Shown: positions 26,430 through 35,265, counted from the stretch's first letter. The stretch: DNA of 64,000 bases from Sporolactobacillus laevolacticus DSM 442 (GCF_000497245.1 NZ_AWTC01000019.1:1-64000); one strand, 5' to 3'. Numbers and translations are program-made. The notes: generated from the letters alone by a model not told the origin.

Positions 26430-27865
26430 AATCCCCCCTCCTTGTTCATTTGTTCAATTTGATGCCGTGCCTGAACCATTGCGAATGTCTTCCCATTATG
26501 AAAAAAGAGGATATCGCCCTCGGGATAATCAGGAGACCTTCCCACTCGACCGGCAATCTGAACGAGCGCACAGGCATCAAATACCGGATCATCCGCGCCA
26601 AGAACTGCTACTTCAACCCCAGGAACCGTGACACCTCGTTCCAGGATTGTCGTTGTGACCAAAGTTCTGATCTTGCCTTCTCGGAACGCAGCAACCTTCG
26701 TGTGACGATCCGGATCTTCCGCGTGAACACCTGCTGTTCGCTCAAATCCTTCTTTTTGTAAAATCTCTGTCAGTTCACGCGCCAATGTGACGGTAGGAAC
26801 GAATAGAAACTGCTGACACCCCTGTTTCTTTTTCTCCATCAGCCACTCATGAATTGTTTTAGGAAGCTGCCCATGCTGAATGAAACGCGTCCAATTGCCG
26901 ATCCAGCGAAAGAGCGGTACAGGCAGCGGATGGCCATGATAACGACGGGCAATCTTGATGCCACGTAAAGAACCCATTAAATAGGCGTTCCTCAACCCTG
27001 GCGGCGGTGTTGCCGTCAGATAACCAAATGGCGCGCCGGGTTTCGCTGCTTTTCGTACTGCGAATTCCAACATCGGGTCATAATGGAACGGAAAAGCGTC
27101 CACTTCATCAATAAAAACACAGTCAAAACAATCGGAGAAGCGAATGAGCTGATGTGCCGTTGAAATAACCAGCTGCGCTTGTGGATCATTGTCATCGCTG
27201 CCGGCATAGAGACCGCTCACTGTAATCGAGGGAAAAGCCGAACGAATGCGTGGCAGCAGTTCACGCACGACGTCCGTACGCGGGGTCGCTAGCAGGATAT
27301 GATGCCCTTGCATGAGTGATCGTTCAATTGCCTTGTATATGATTTCTGTCTTACCTGATCCGGTTACAGCCCAGATGAGAAATGAATAGCCGGCAGCAAG
27401 CGCTTGATCCAGAGCGTTCGCTGCCGCAGTCTGTTCTTCGGACAATATTCCGTTCCAGGAACAAAGCCTTGCAACACTGTTTACGCTCGCCCATGCTTTA
27501 GGCGCGGGACCGCTCCATGTCACAAGTTTGGTGCATGAGCGAACAATGCCCATATTGAGGCAATGCCGGCAGTAAACGCATTTTTTCCGGCAGCGTGCGC
27601 ATGTGCAGACGGCAAATGCCTCCTGATCACGATTGCCGCAGCGACGGCACTGCCATTTCTTTCGGCCGGTCAGTAAATCAAGGAGATTTTCTTTTAAAAG
27701 CTCGACTGCCGGGCGAATAGCCACATACCCGTTTTTTATATGTGTTTTGATCACTTTTTCAGAAAAAGGAAGTTCTTCGGCACGGTACTCCCTTCCATAT
27801 AAAAAGTGCTGCACGTCGAGGCTGAATTTCGGAGATGAATCGTTCTTGCTGGAGAGTAACATCAT
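26426..27865 (-). CDS. comFA: ComFA, DEAD-box-like DNA uptake ATPase
   Basis: ComFA is the ATPase that helps pull single-stranded DNA through ComEC. The 479-residue product has a four-cysteine zinc motif (CRRCGN, CARC, CVYCRHC, about 80-120), Walker A (WAVTGSGKTEI), DEVD box, motif III (YLTATP) and the helicase motif VI-like QIAGRVGRS. I chose ATG at 27865 (AGAAGGTC upstream): the frame continues 34 codons further, into repeat copy C at 27908, and that extension is not family-like. Confidence 0.95.
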   Translation of the reverse strand: MMLLSSKNDSSPKFSLDVQHFLYGREYRAEELPFSEKVIKTHIKNGYVAIRPAVELLKENLLDLLTGRKKWQCRRCGNRDQEAFAVCTCARCRKKCVYCRHCLNMGIVRSCTKLVTWSGPAPKAWASVNSVARLCSWNGILSEEQTAAANALDQALAAGYSFLIWAVTGSGKTEIIYKAIERSLMQGHHILLATPRTDVVRELLPRIRSAFPSITVSGLYAGSDDNDPQAQLVISTAHQLIRFSDCFDCVFIDEVDAFPFHYDPMLEFAVRKAAKPGAPFGYLTATPPPGLRNAYLMGSLRGIKIARRYHGHPLPVPLFRWIGNWTRFIQHGQLPKTIHEWLMEKKKQGCQQFLFVPTVTLARELTEILQKEGFERTAGVHAEDPDRHTKVAAFREGKIRTLVTTTILERGVTVPGVEVAVLGADDPVFDACALVQIAGRVGRSPDYPEGDILFFHNGKTFAMVQARHQIEQMNKEGGF

Positions 27866-27907
27866 GGATAGACCTTCTTTCGGAGAATGAATGAGGAAAA
27901 GATTTGA

Positions 27908-28185
27908 AGAGGATGTTCGAAAAGTCCGGGAAAAAGGAGAGAAGGATCTTCTGCTAAAATCATGCACTTCCTGTGCATAACGCAGAAGTCACCGCATCCT
28001 GCGGAAGTTCTGTGTCAACTTGCTTTTCTGCTCCTCACGTATTATTCGTATACGCTCCGGTGCTCAAAGCTGCGTTTCCTTGACCTTCTTGTGACGCCTA
28101 GGATGGGCTAGTGCAGGCGTTGCAACAGGATGTTGCGTTCTTAGCCTGTAAACCTATCCTTTGTCCTCCTTTTCGAACGGACTCT
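27908..28185 (+). repeat. Interspersed repeat, copy C (278 bp, two cassettes in opposite orientation)
   Basis: The ends pair as TGTTCGAAAA and TTTTCGAAC. One cassette (27948-28004) is oriented like those of copy A: outer stem CTTCTGC/GCAGAAG, hairpin ATGCAC-TTCCT-GTGCAT, hairpin CCGC-ATCCT-GCGG. A second cassette (28096-28148) is inserted near the right end in inverted orientation: outer stem CAGGC/GCCTG, hairpin GCAAC-ATCCT-GTTGC, and a looser hairpin around CATCCTA. The copy lies between degU and comFA, where degV is found in B. subtilis. Confidence 0.85.
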
Positions 28186-28342
28186 AAAAGGAATTTGAGT
28201 CATGTGAAAAAATGATAAAGAGTGATGAATGAGAAAAATGGACTGAAGAGGGGGAAATAGGTGTTAAATAAATTTTCGACACATTCCGGAAAATTCCTGC
28301 ATCAGGCGCTCTTTTTTGTTTGATTTTTTTTTGCTGCCTCCT
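28186..28342. other. Spacer between repeat C and degU terminator
   Basis: AT-rich sequence with no open frame and no signal I can name. Any separate promoter for comFA-comFC must be here or within copy C; I see no clear ComK box pair. Confidence 0.4.
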
Positions 28343-28377
28343 AAAAAAAATAGAGCCACATGATAGACATGCGACTC
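28343..28377 (-). terminator. Terminator of degU
   Basis: Minus-strand stem GAGTCGCATG with CATGTGGCTC (28377-28353, G-T pairs), followed by TATTTTTTTT. Confidence 0.88.
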
Positions 28378-28407
28378 CTCATACAAATCATATTTTTAAA
28401 AACCCGA

Positions 28408-29112
28408 TCAATATATTTTAACCCAACCGTTCTTTATCGCTTCAACCACAGCCTGGGTTCTGTCTTCTACACTCATTTTCTGCAAGATGTTGCTGACGTG
28501 GTTCTTAACGGTCTTCTCGCTGATATACAAATGCTCGCCGATCGCCCTGTTGCTCTTTCCGTCAGCCATAAGCTGGAGCACTTCACATTCACGATGGGTC
28601 AGGATATGAAGCGGCGGACGGTATTCCAAATCACGAAAGCCGGACAGTTCGCTTGAATACCCTTGTGTAGCCAAACGACGGAATTCATTCACGAGATTGT
28701 GGGTGACTTTCGGATGTATGTAGGCGCCGCCTTGTGCGACAATCCGCACGGCTTCAATCATCGAGTCGGCATCCATTTCTTTCAGCAAGTAGCCAAGCGC
28801 ACCCGATTTCAATACATGAGTTACATAGCTCTCGTCATCATGAATGGAGAGAATAATAACTTTCAGACCCGGATGATTCTTGATCAGCTGCCTGGTCGCC
28901 TCAACGCCATTCAGCTTCGGCATGTTGATATCCATCAGCACAACATCAGGATCTGTGTCTTCAATCAACTTTTCAGCAGTGCTACCGTCATCTCCTTCAG
29001 CAACCACTTCAAAATCGCTTTCCATATCCAAGATTCTTTTGACGCCTTCACGGAAAAGACGATGATCATCAATTAAAGCAATAGTTGTCACTTTTGGTCG
29101 GACATTCGTCAC
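28408..29112 (-). CDS. degU: Two-component response regulator DegU
   Basis: DegU controls exoenzymes, biofilm, competence and motility. The product has a receiver domain ([10 protein letters not shown], phospho-acceptor Asp in VVLMDINMP, Lys in [10 protein letters not shown]) and a NarL-type HTH ([38 protein letters not shown]). The start is unsure: no good ribosome site. GTG at 29112 has a weak GAG upstream; GTG at 29091 gives a B. subtilis-like N-terminus ([10 protein letters not shown]); a TTG at 29130 is also open. The gap of about 230 nt to degS is long and may contain a degU promoter. Confidence 0.96.
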   Translation of the reverse strand: MTNVRPKVTTIALIDDHRLFREGVKRILDMESDFEVVAEGDDGSTAEKLIEDTDPDVVLMDINMPKLNGVEATRQLIKNHPGLKVIILSIHDDESYVTHVLKSGALGYLLKEMDADSMIEAVRIVAQGGAYIHPKVTHNLVNEFRRLATQGYSSELSGFRDLEYRPPLHILTHRECEVLQLMADGKSNRAIGEHLYISEKTVKNHVSNILQKMSVEDRTQAVVEAIKNGWVKIY

Positions 29113-29341
29113 AATTATCTCTGCAGTCAACAGTACGATTCATAAGTAGATACCAGCGGATACCGCATACATTTTGCTCTATGCTTATCTTTAATAATTA
29201 ATAATGGCCTAATTAACTGATTGCTGGTGTATTTATTGATCCGTACATCCCGGATGACTGCAGATTCTCACCTCTCTTTTGGTCTGTCAGAATGTTCAAT
29301 GAGGCATGGGATTGCACTCACCTGACATGTATATTTCGTTG

Positions 29342-30514
29342 TTATTCGAGTTCATCTTCGCGCTGGAGTGGGATGTTAATCAGAATTTTGGTGCCTTGGT
29401 TAAGTTCCGAATGAATGATCAGCTCGCCATTCAGTAATTCGGCGCGTTCCTTCATTCCGATCAGTCCGTAACTTCCTTCCTTTGACACCGACTGATCAAA
29501 GCCTGTCCCATCATCCATCACCAGAATAAGGACCTTGTCCGTCCTATATTCCAGCCGGACATTGATTTGTGTTGGATTCGCATGGATGCAAGCGTTCTGC
29601 ATGGCCTCCTGAATAAGCCTGAATAAAGCAGCCTCAATACGTGATTGAAGCCTTTTTTCATTTCCGATACTGTCAAAAATGATTCGGATGGCTGGATAGT
29701 CACTGTTCACGCGATGAAAGTACTTCTTGAGTGTCGGCACAAGCCCTAGATCATCGAGGCTCATCGGGCGCAGATCATAGATGATCCGCCGAACTTCAGC
29801 TAATGCGCCTTGCACCATGACTCTGTACTTCTGTAATTCTTCGTGGGAAGCTTCCATACCTTCCTTTTGCCCAACACGCTCGACCACATCAAGACCAAGC
29901 AATACTTGAGCCAGAGTTTGTGCAGGCCCGTCATGAATCTCTCGTGAAAGTCTTTTTCTTTCTTCTTCAAGCGTTTCAATAATTTTAAGGCCAAGCGCGC
30001 GTTGCTCCCTAGCGCTTGCAATGACCTCTCCTACTTGCTGCAAGTCGCTTGTCAGATAATTCAGCACAACCGTCACTTGCCCGATCAAAGTCTCCGCTTT
30101 TTGAATAGTCGCTGTCAGCTGAATCAAACGGCGCTCCAATTCGTCACGCCTTTTCTTCATCTGTTTCTCCATTTCACGGACAATAGACAAATCGTTCTGA
30201 ATCGCATTTGCTGCTTCATAGGCGTGGCGAATATCTTCTTCTCCATACTGATTAAACGCTCGACTGATCTCAGCAAGACGTCCTCTCGATTTTCTCGCCT
30301 CTATTTCGAGTACGTCGCTTCGATCAATAATGCCTTTCAATTCTTGCTTAACAAGTTGGAGTTCTTTTACCAGCGCGTCATGCTCTTTACGTGATTCTTC
30401 ACCAATCTCAAAGATTTGAGTTTTGCTGCTGCTCACATTATCAATCATGCTATTGATAATTTTATCAAGATGCTTGACATCAAGTGCCGCGTTGATCGGT
30501 TTGCTGGTTGACAT
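29342..30514 (-). CDS. degS: Sensor histidine kinase DegS
   Basis: DegS is the cytoplasmic kinase for DegU. The 390-residue product has a long coiled-coil sensor region (about 20-180), a HisKA_3 dimerisation motif with the phospho-acceptor His in RLSREIHDGPAQTLAQ, and a GHKL ATPase domain (LIQEAMQNACIHANPTQI, VMDDGTGFD, GSYGLIGMKERAELL). There is no membrane segment, as in B. subtilis DegS. ATG 30514 is chosen (GGAGGG upstream). A dyad at 30721-30743 lies upstream. Confidence 0.97.
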   Translation of the reverse strand: MSTSKPINAALDVKHLDKIINSMIDNVSSSKTQIFEIGEESRKEHDALVKELQLVKQELKGIIDRSDVLEIEARKSRGRLAEISRAFNQYGEEDIRHAYEAANAIQNDLSIVREMEKQMKKRRDELERRLIQLTATIQKAETLIGQVTVVLNYLTSDLQQVGEVIASAREQRALGLKIIETLEEERKRLSREIHDGPAQTLAQVLLGLDVVERVGQKEGMEASHEELQKYRVMVQGALAEVRRIIYDLRPMSLDDLGLVPTLKKYFHRVNSDYPAIRIIFDSIGNEKRLQSRIEAALFRLIQEAMQNACIHANPTQINVRLEYRTDKVLILVMDDGTGFDQSVSKEGSYGLIGMKERAELLNGELIIHSELNQGTKILINIPLQREDELE

Positions 30515-30765
30515 AATTTCCCTCCATAACAAATGTAGCGGAACACATTAAGACGTGCTAGCCACATTGTGCCTATCTACGTATAGGCCTAAAGCACTAA
30601 TTCAACATCAAATGCCTTTGCTCCTGCTATTTTTCGCTTCTCTCACTTATTTTATATTGGTCTGAAACTCATGTACCGCAGTCATTCGATGTTATTTTTG
30701 CCATAAAATTGTCTATATCCATTGTTTATTAGGGATAAACAATTATCAAGTGTAAATGTTACCAT
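30515..30765. other. degS upstream region
   Basis: About 250 bp with a perfect 9-bp dyad, ATTGTTTAT and ATAAACAAT around TAGGG (30721-30743), which could be an operator or a hairpin. No open frame and no confident promoter is seen. Confidence 0.45.
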
Positions 30766-30926
30766 ATAGAGGGAGTTTAAAAAGTCCGGGAAAAATTGCT
30801 GTCGAATCTCTGCGTCAACTTGTTTCTCCGCTCCTCACGTATTATTTGCATACGCTCCGGTACTCGAAACTGCGTTTCCTTGATCTTCTCGGCCCTTTTT
30901 GTCCTCCTTTTTAAACAGCTCATATA
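30766..30926 (+). repeat. Interspersed repeat, copy D (161 bp, no cassette)
   Basis: Short form, like copy B. Its ends pair as AGTTTAAAAA and TTTTTAAAC: the bases differ from copies A to C but pairing is kept. It contains GCTCCTCACGTATTATTTGC, ATACGCTCCGGTACTCG and TTCCTTGATCTTCTCGG. It lies between the divergent genes degS and yvyE. Confidence 0.85.
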
Positions 30927-31199
30927 AAATGATAGCACGTATACTTGGCTTGTCAGGATGAAAATATATTTCTTCTACGGACGAAATGCTCCAATATGGA
31001 AACGAATGAAAGGTATGGATGGAAGAGTCTGTCTTCATCTCTTTTCAACTGGCACATGCCCCCACACCGATACATTCGGCTTAGAACGTTTTATTTTCAT
31101 GCATTGCTATTTAAAATGCTGCTGTGACTGCAAGTATAAGATAATATATTTCATTCAGAGCCAACGAAAATTTTGCCGATATAAAGGAAGGAGAAATTT
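30927..31199. other. yvyE upstream region
   Basis: AT-rich spacer ending in AAGGAAGGAG, the yvyE ribosome site. Short plus-strand frames here (60-83 codons) lack ribosome sites and family features. I see no gene. Confidence 0.5.
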
Positions 31200-31856
31200 A
31201 TGCCTTTAGTTAATTACATAACGGTCCGAACATCCGCTATGGTTGAAACTGAAATTAAGCGTTCACGTTTTATTGCTGCCGTCTATCCGGTCGAAACAGA
31301 GAGCGACGCCGAACAGCTGATTCAGAATGTTCGTAAAGAACATTGGAAAGCAAATCATAATTGTTTTGCTTATATCATAGGAAAGAAACAAGAAATTCAA
31401 AAAGCCAGCGATGATGGCGAGCCGAGTGGAACTGCCGGTGTCCCCATGCTCGATGTGCTGAAACGCCGTAATATATGCAATGTTCTCGTTATTGTTACCC
31501 GTTATTTTGGAGGTATAAAGCTTGGGACAGGCGGATTGATTCGTGCGTATGCACATGCAACTAGTGACGGACTTAATGCTGCAGAAGTCATTGAACAGGT
31601 GCCCTCCCTCCAATGGGCTGTGACCGTTGATTATCACTTGAGCGGGACTTTAGAAAACAAATTGCGTGAATCCCCTTATATCGTTAAAGGGGTCCAATAT
31701 AGTGACAAGGTCACCTTTGAGCTTTACACTAGTCAGGAAGAAGGTCCCGCATTTATCGAATGGATCACAGATTTGACAAACGGCCAGGCACAAACAGAAA
31801 AAACATGCGAACTTTATTTACAGAAAAAGCTCCCGAATCCTAGCGAATTGTCTTAA
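31200..31856 (+). CDS. yvyE: YigZ/IMPACT family protein
   Basis: The 218-residue product has the conserved IMPACT N-terminal core: IKRSRFIAAVYPVETE, CFAYIIGKKQEIQKASDDGEPSGTAGVPML (quoted in part) and VTRYFGGIKLGTGGLIRAY, then a C-terminal ferredoxin-like DUF1949 domain. The biochemical role in bacteria is unsettled; links to translation or peptidase control have been proposed. It sits between degS and an LCP gene as in B. subtilis. GGAAGGAG precedes the ATG. Confidence 0.96.
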   Translation: MPLVNYITVRTSAMVETEIKRSRFIAAVYPVETESDAEQLIQNVRKEHWKANHNCFAYIIGKKQEIQKASDDGEPSGTAGVPMLDVLKRRNICNVLVIVTRYFGGIKLGTGGLIRAYAHATSDGLNAAEVIEQVPSLQWAVTVDYHLSGTLENKLRESPYIVKGVQYSDKVTFELYTSQEEGPAFIEWITDLTNGQAQTEKTCELYLQKKLPNPSELS

Positions 31857-31981
31857 AATTTCATTTTGTAGATCCCAGTGACTTTTGGTCTCACCTCAGT
31901 GCCGACGAATCGTCTTCTCTTGTTATTTTTGTTACCGTGTTTCTTTCTTGCGAAATTTGCCGAAAAAGCACAAATTTTACA

Positions 31982-32010
31982 TTGATGGATTGGACGGACT
32001 TATGTAAAAT
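31982..32010 (+). promoter_or_regulatory. SigA-type promoter for the LCP gene
   Basis: TTGATG (31982-31987), 17-nt spacer, TAAAAT (32005-32010), about 125 nt before the start codon. Confidence 0.6.
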
Positions 32011-32134
32011 TAAATTATTGTAAAGAAAAATGTGACTAATTAACCACAACAGTAGATTACTACACACGGTGAGTTCTTAATGGCCTTATGCATATTTGTA
32101 ATAGATAACGAATCCTAAGGAGAATACGTCGAAA

Positions 32135-33280
32135 ATGGCATTGAGCAGAATAGAAAACCAAAAAAAGAAAAAGTATGGCTTGCGAAAAAAAGTTATCATT
32201 ATTATTTTGACTGCACTTCTTGTTCTGGTGGGGAGCGGCGCAGCGTACGGCTATTATTTAACGAAAAAACTTGAAACTGTAACAAACCATGCTCAAAAGA
32301 AACTGGCACGCGGCAACAAATCGGACTTGCGTGCTGAAAAGGTTGATCCTGTAAAAGATAATTTCTCTATTCTGTTTATGGGGATTGATAAACGTAAAAA
32401 TGAACCAAGCAGATCTGATGCCTTAGTCCTCGCTACGTTTAATCACGCCACAAATCAAGTTCATATGGTCAGCATTCCACGTGATTCAAAGGTACAGATT
32501 ATTGATCCTACACACACACGCGACTATGGCATTTCCAAGATCACACACGCACATGCTTATGGTGATGCGAACAATAATCAAGGTGCAGACTATACCATTG
32601 CAACTGTTGAAAACCTGTTCAAGGTTCCCGTAGATTATTATGTGCAGGTCGATTTCGCTGCATTCGTTAAAATCGTTAATGCACTTGGTGGCGTAGAAAT
32701 GAATGTTCCGGTCAAACTGGTTACGCAAAACAGTCACGACAAGAAAGGCAAAGACGCAATCGTACTTGAGCCTGGCAAACAGCTTCTCAATGGTGAGCAA
32801 GCACTTGCTTTGGTCCGCAACCGCAAGTCCCCAGGCGCGGGAGGAGATTTCGGCCGAGGGAGAAGGCAAATGGCTTTGATTGAAGCTATTGTTAAGAAGA
32901 GTGCAAACCTTTCTTCGGTTGCCAAATACAGTTCAGTCATTGATTCTCTTGATAAGAACTTTGAAACGAACTTAACCTTTGGCCAACTGCTCAGTCTGCG
33001 CCGGTATGCAGGGTCCTTATCAAAAATTAATACCCTGCAACTGAAAGGTACAGATGACATGAGCAGCGGAATTTACTATTACGCGCTTGATGACAACTAC
33101 TTGAATAAGGTACGGTCAGAGCTGAAAGCACAGCTCGATTATAAAACCATTGCCGCCAGCGGTAACGGAGCATCCGATAGCAGCGGAACGAGTGGGACGT
33201 CTTCCAGCGAAAGCTCTAATTCTTCAACTGACTCATCCGGCCTGGCAACCGATTCATCTGGAGGCACAAGTAATCAATAA
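32135..33280 (+). CDS. LytR-CpsA-Psr (LCP) family ligase
   Basis: LCP enzymes transfer teichoic acid or other anionic glycopolymers from undecaprenyl-PP to peptidoglycan outside the membrane. The 381-residue product has a basic cytoplasmic end (KKKKYGLRKK), one membrane helix (IIIILTALLVLVGSGAA), and the LCP domain: FMGIDKR, SRSDALVLATFN, SIPRDSKVQI, and the distal QALALVRNRK with GDFGRGRRQ. The last 45 residues are a Ser/Thr/Gly-rich tail. Position next to tagO and tagA matches the Bacillus lytR/tagU locus. AAGGAGAA precedes the ATG. Confidence 0.95.
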   Translation: MALSRIENQKKKKYGLRKKVIIIILTALLVLVGSGAAYGYYLTKKLETVTNHAQKKLARGNKSDLRAEKVDPVKDNFSILFMGIDKRKNEPSRSDALVLATFNHATNQVHMVSIPRDSKVQIIDPTHTRDYGISKITHAHAYGDANNNQGADYTIATVENLFKVPVDYYVQVDFAAFVKIVNALGGVEMNVPVKLVTQNSHDKKGKDAIVLEPGKQLLNGEQALALVRNRKSPGAGGDFGRGRRQMALIEAIVKKSANLSSVAKYSSVIDSLDKNFETNLTFGQLLSLRRYAGSLSKINTLQLKGTDDMSSGIYYYALDDNYLNKVRSELKAQLDYKTIAASGNGASDSSGTSGTSSSESSNSSTDSSGLATDSSGGTSNQ

Positions 33281-33291
33281 TCATTGTACTT

Positions 33292-33328
33292 AAGCCTGTA
33301 CGCAGTATTCATGCGTACAGGCTTTTTT
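33292..33328 (+). terminator. Terminator of the LCP gene
   Basis: Perfect 13-bp stem AAGCCTGTACGCA with TGCGTACAGGCTT, then TTTT. Confidence 0.95.
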
Positions 33329-33358
33329 GTATTTGTAGTATGCATGATATTTATAATA

Positions 33359-33430
33359 CTTGGTCCTATCTCTGTAAAAGTTGGTCTTATTCTCGAATAA
33401 GTCGGTCCTATTCGTGTTACTTGGTCCTTT
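33359..33430. repeat. Tandem array of TTGGTCCTAT units, 21-bp period
   Basis: Four units start at 33359 (CTTGGTCCTAT), 33380 (GTTGGTCTTAT), 33401 (GTCGGTCCTAT) and 33420 (CTTGGTCCTTT); spacing 21, 21 and 19 bp. Only the first 11 bp are conserved. The 21-bp period equals that of the unrelated ATCGATC array at 19151. Confidence 0.8.
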
Positions 33431-33488
33431 GACCACTGAGTGTTATTGACGCTTGATTTTATCCGAAAGTTGACGCCATTGCCTGTCC

Positions 33489-33537
33489 AATAAGTGCCAG
33501 CTATAATGTCCGTAGGACGTTATAGCTGGCACTTATT
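33489..33537. repeat. 49-bp near-perfect palindrome
   Basis: Arms of 23 bp (AATAAGTGCCAGCTATAA... and its complement) flank the 3-nt loop GTA, with one G-T-type mismatch. There is no T-tract, and the nearest gene start is 118 bp away, so it does not look like a terminator. It may be an end or a fold-back part of the element that carries the DUF6431-like gene. Confidence 0.85.
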
Positions 33538-33552
33538 ATGAGAAAGGAAAAA

Positions 33553-33594
33553 GGTATCCCTTTACCGTGTAATCCTACTTACACGAGGGATACC
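33553..33594. repeat. Nested hairpin before the DUF6431-like frame
   Basis: Outer stem GGTATCCCT with AGGGATACC encloses inner stem CGTGTAA with TTACACG. A further palindrome, AACCATATGGTT, follows at 33603-33614. They form a compact structured leader. Confidence 0.75.
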
Positions 33595-33654
33595 CATAAA
33601 TCAACCATATGGTTATTATATCAAACTATGACCTTGTTGGTAACCAATTAACAG

Positions 33655-34227
33655 GTGTTTTCTGTTAAGAGTGCGGGAAAGGTGCCTTGCCCTTGTTGCG
33701 GAGGAGAGCTTAAAGTTATTGGAAGCCGTTTGAGGAAATACATCGAAGACTCGGGAAAGTGCGTGTCTCTAAGAATTCGTCGTTTGTGTTGTGGCACCTG
33801 TTCTAAGATTCATCATGAACTCCCTGATCTACTTCTTCCTTATAAACGTTATGAGTCCTGTTGCTTTGAAAAAGCAATTTCCCAGCCCAACAAAAATGAT
33901 GTCGCTACGGACAATTCGACTCTATTCCGTTGGAACCGTTGGTTCCTTGAGTTTATCGATTACTGGCTGGCCTGTCTTCATTCGATCGCTCTCCGCTTTC
34001 AACAAATGGATTTAGCCCCGGTGGCTCCTTCGTCCGTGGAATCACTGACACTTTCGTGTTTGAACCTAAATCATGGCAAAGTAACGCCAATCATCCTAAT
34101 GACTAAGTCCAAAATTTTATACTTTCTTTCTTATCCTGCAAAAAAAGCATGGAGCAGCTCGTATGAACCGCTCCATGCTCTCTTGCTTACGATCTATTGT
34201 AAACTACCTTTATTTTACCTTCGCTAA
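33655..34227 (+). pseudogene. DUF6431-like zinc-ribbon protein, probably C-terminally truncated
   Basis: The frame (GTG at 33655, poor ribosome site) encodes a zinc ribbon with CPCCGGELKVIGSR (Cys 12, 14, 15) and RRLCCGTCSKIHHELPD, then LLPYKRYESCCFE and a stretch (DNSTLFRWNRWFLEF) that matches my memory of DUF6431 proteins in Firmicutes, which occur as scattered, probably mobile genes. The last 50 or so residues do not look like the family, and the frame runs through the tagO terminator into the tagO 3' end, so the true gene end seems lost. I read it as a remnant of an inserted element. Family name from memory; moderate certainty. Confidence 0.6.
34140..34178 (-). terminator. Terminator of tagO
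   Basis: Minus-strand stem GCATGGAGC with GCTCCATGC (34178-34147), followed by TTTTTTT. It lies inside the overlapping DUF6431-like frame. Confidence 0.9.
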
Positions 34228-35265
34228 GTTTAAGATCCGCTTGTACGTATTCAGAAGCGGTTTGTAATTGGCACTCACAAGGCCGACACCCTCAACGACG
34301 AGTTCAATAATCAACATAACACCAATGATAATGATCATTGATCCAAGCAATGTTGATGTTGAGAAGAGGATTGCTGCCAGTGCGAACATTGCGCTCATGC
34401 CATAAATCAGGACCACCGTCTGGCTCTGCGTGAAACCAAAGCGGAGCAGGCAGTGGTGCAAATGCGATTTGTCAGGTGCCGTCAAAGGCCTTCTGTTAAC
34501 AAGTCGGCGAATAATCGCAAACAGTGTGTCGGAAATCGGCACCGCCAGAATAATAATCGGCACAACGAGTGAAAACAGCGTGACATTCTTGAAGCCAAGC
34601 AAAGCAAGCACAGAAATGATATAGCCTAGGAAGTAGCTACCCGTATCACCCATGAAAATTTTCGCCGGATGAAAATTGTACGGCAGAAAACCTAAAGTAC
34701 TGCCAAGCAAAATCGCACTGACGGAGAACACAAACAAGTTGCCTTCCGTTAATGAGAGCCCGGCGATCGTCAGTATTACAATACTTGATACACCTACAGC
34801 AAGTCCGTCAAGACCGTCAATCAAATTAATCGCATTTGTGATGCCCATGATCCACAACAAGGTGAGCGGTATGCTCAGCCAGTATAGATGCAAGACACCG
34901 TTAAATGGAAGATTAATAAATGAAACATTGATTCCGCTCAGAACAATAACCAGTGCGGCGAAGAAATGCGCAATTATTTTCACCTTTGGCGACAATGAAT
35001 ACATGTCATCCAGAATGCCTGTGATTATAATAATCACACTGCCAATGATCAGCGGCAATGTGAAACTACTGTCCGGCCACAGGATAAGCATGCCAATAAT
35101 AAACGCTAAGTAAATAGCCAAGCCGCCCATTCGCGGCATAATCGTTTTATGCACTTTGCGGGCGTTCGGAAGATCTGTCGCGCCGATGCGAATCGCCAGT
35201 TTCCTGACTAGAGGTGTCAAACCAACCGCAGCAAGAAAACAAATAATGAACGTCACATAGACCAT
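34210..35265 (-). CDS. tagO: Undecaprenyl-phosphate GlcNAc-1-phosphate transferase TagO
   Basis: TagO attaches GlcNAc-1-P to undecaprenyl phosphate, the first step of wall teichoic acid synthesis. The 351-residue product is a multi-helix MraY/WecA-type membrane protein with RKVHKTIMPRMGGLAIY, the Mg-binding GILDDMYSLSPKVK, NLIDGLDGLA, FMGDTGSYFLG and the cytoplasmic histidine motif KSHLHHCLLRFGF. ATG 35265 has GGGCGGGG upstream; the frame extends 8 codons further. tagA is divergent across 300 bp. Confidence 0.96.
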   Translation of the reverse strand: MVYVTFIICFLAAVGLTPLVRKLAIRIGATDLPNARKVHKTIMPRMGGLAIYLAFIIGMLILWPDSSFTLPLIIGSVIIIITGILDDMYSLSPKVKIIAHFFAALVIVLSGINVSFINLPFNGVLHLYWLSIPLTLLWIMGITNAINLIDGLDGLAVGVSSIVILTIAGLSLTEGNLFVFSVSAILLGSTLGFLPYNFHPAKIFMGDTGSYFLGYIISVLALLGFKNVTLFSLVVPIIILAVPISDTLFAIIRRLVNRRPLTAPDKSHLHHCLLRFGFTQSQTVVLIYGMSAMFALAAILFSTSTLLGSMIIIIGVMLIIELVVEGVGLVSANYKPLLNTYKRILNLAKVK

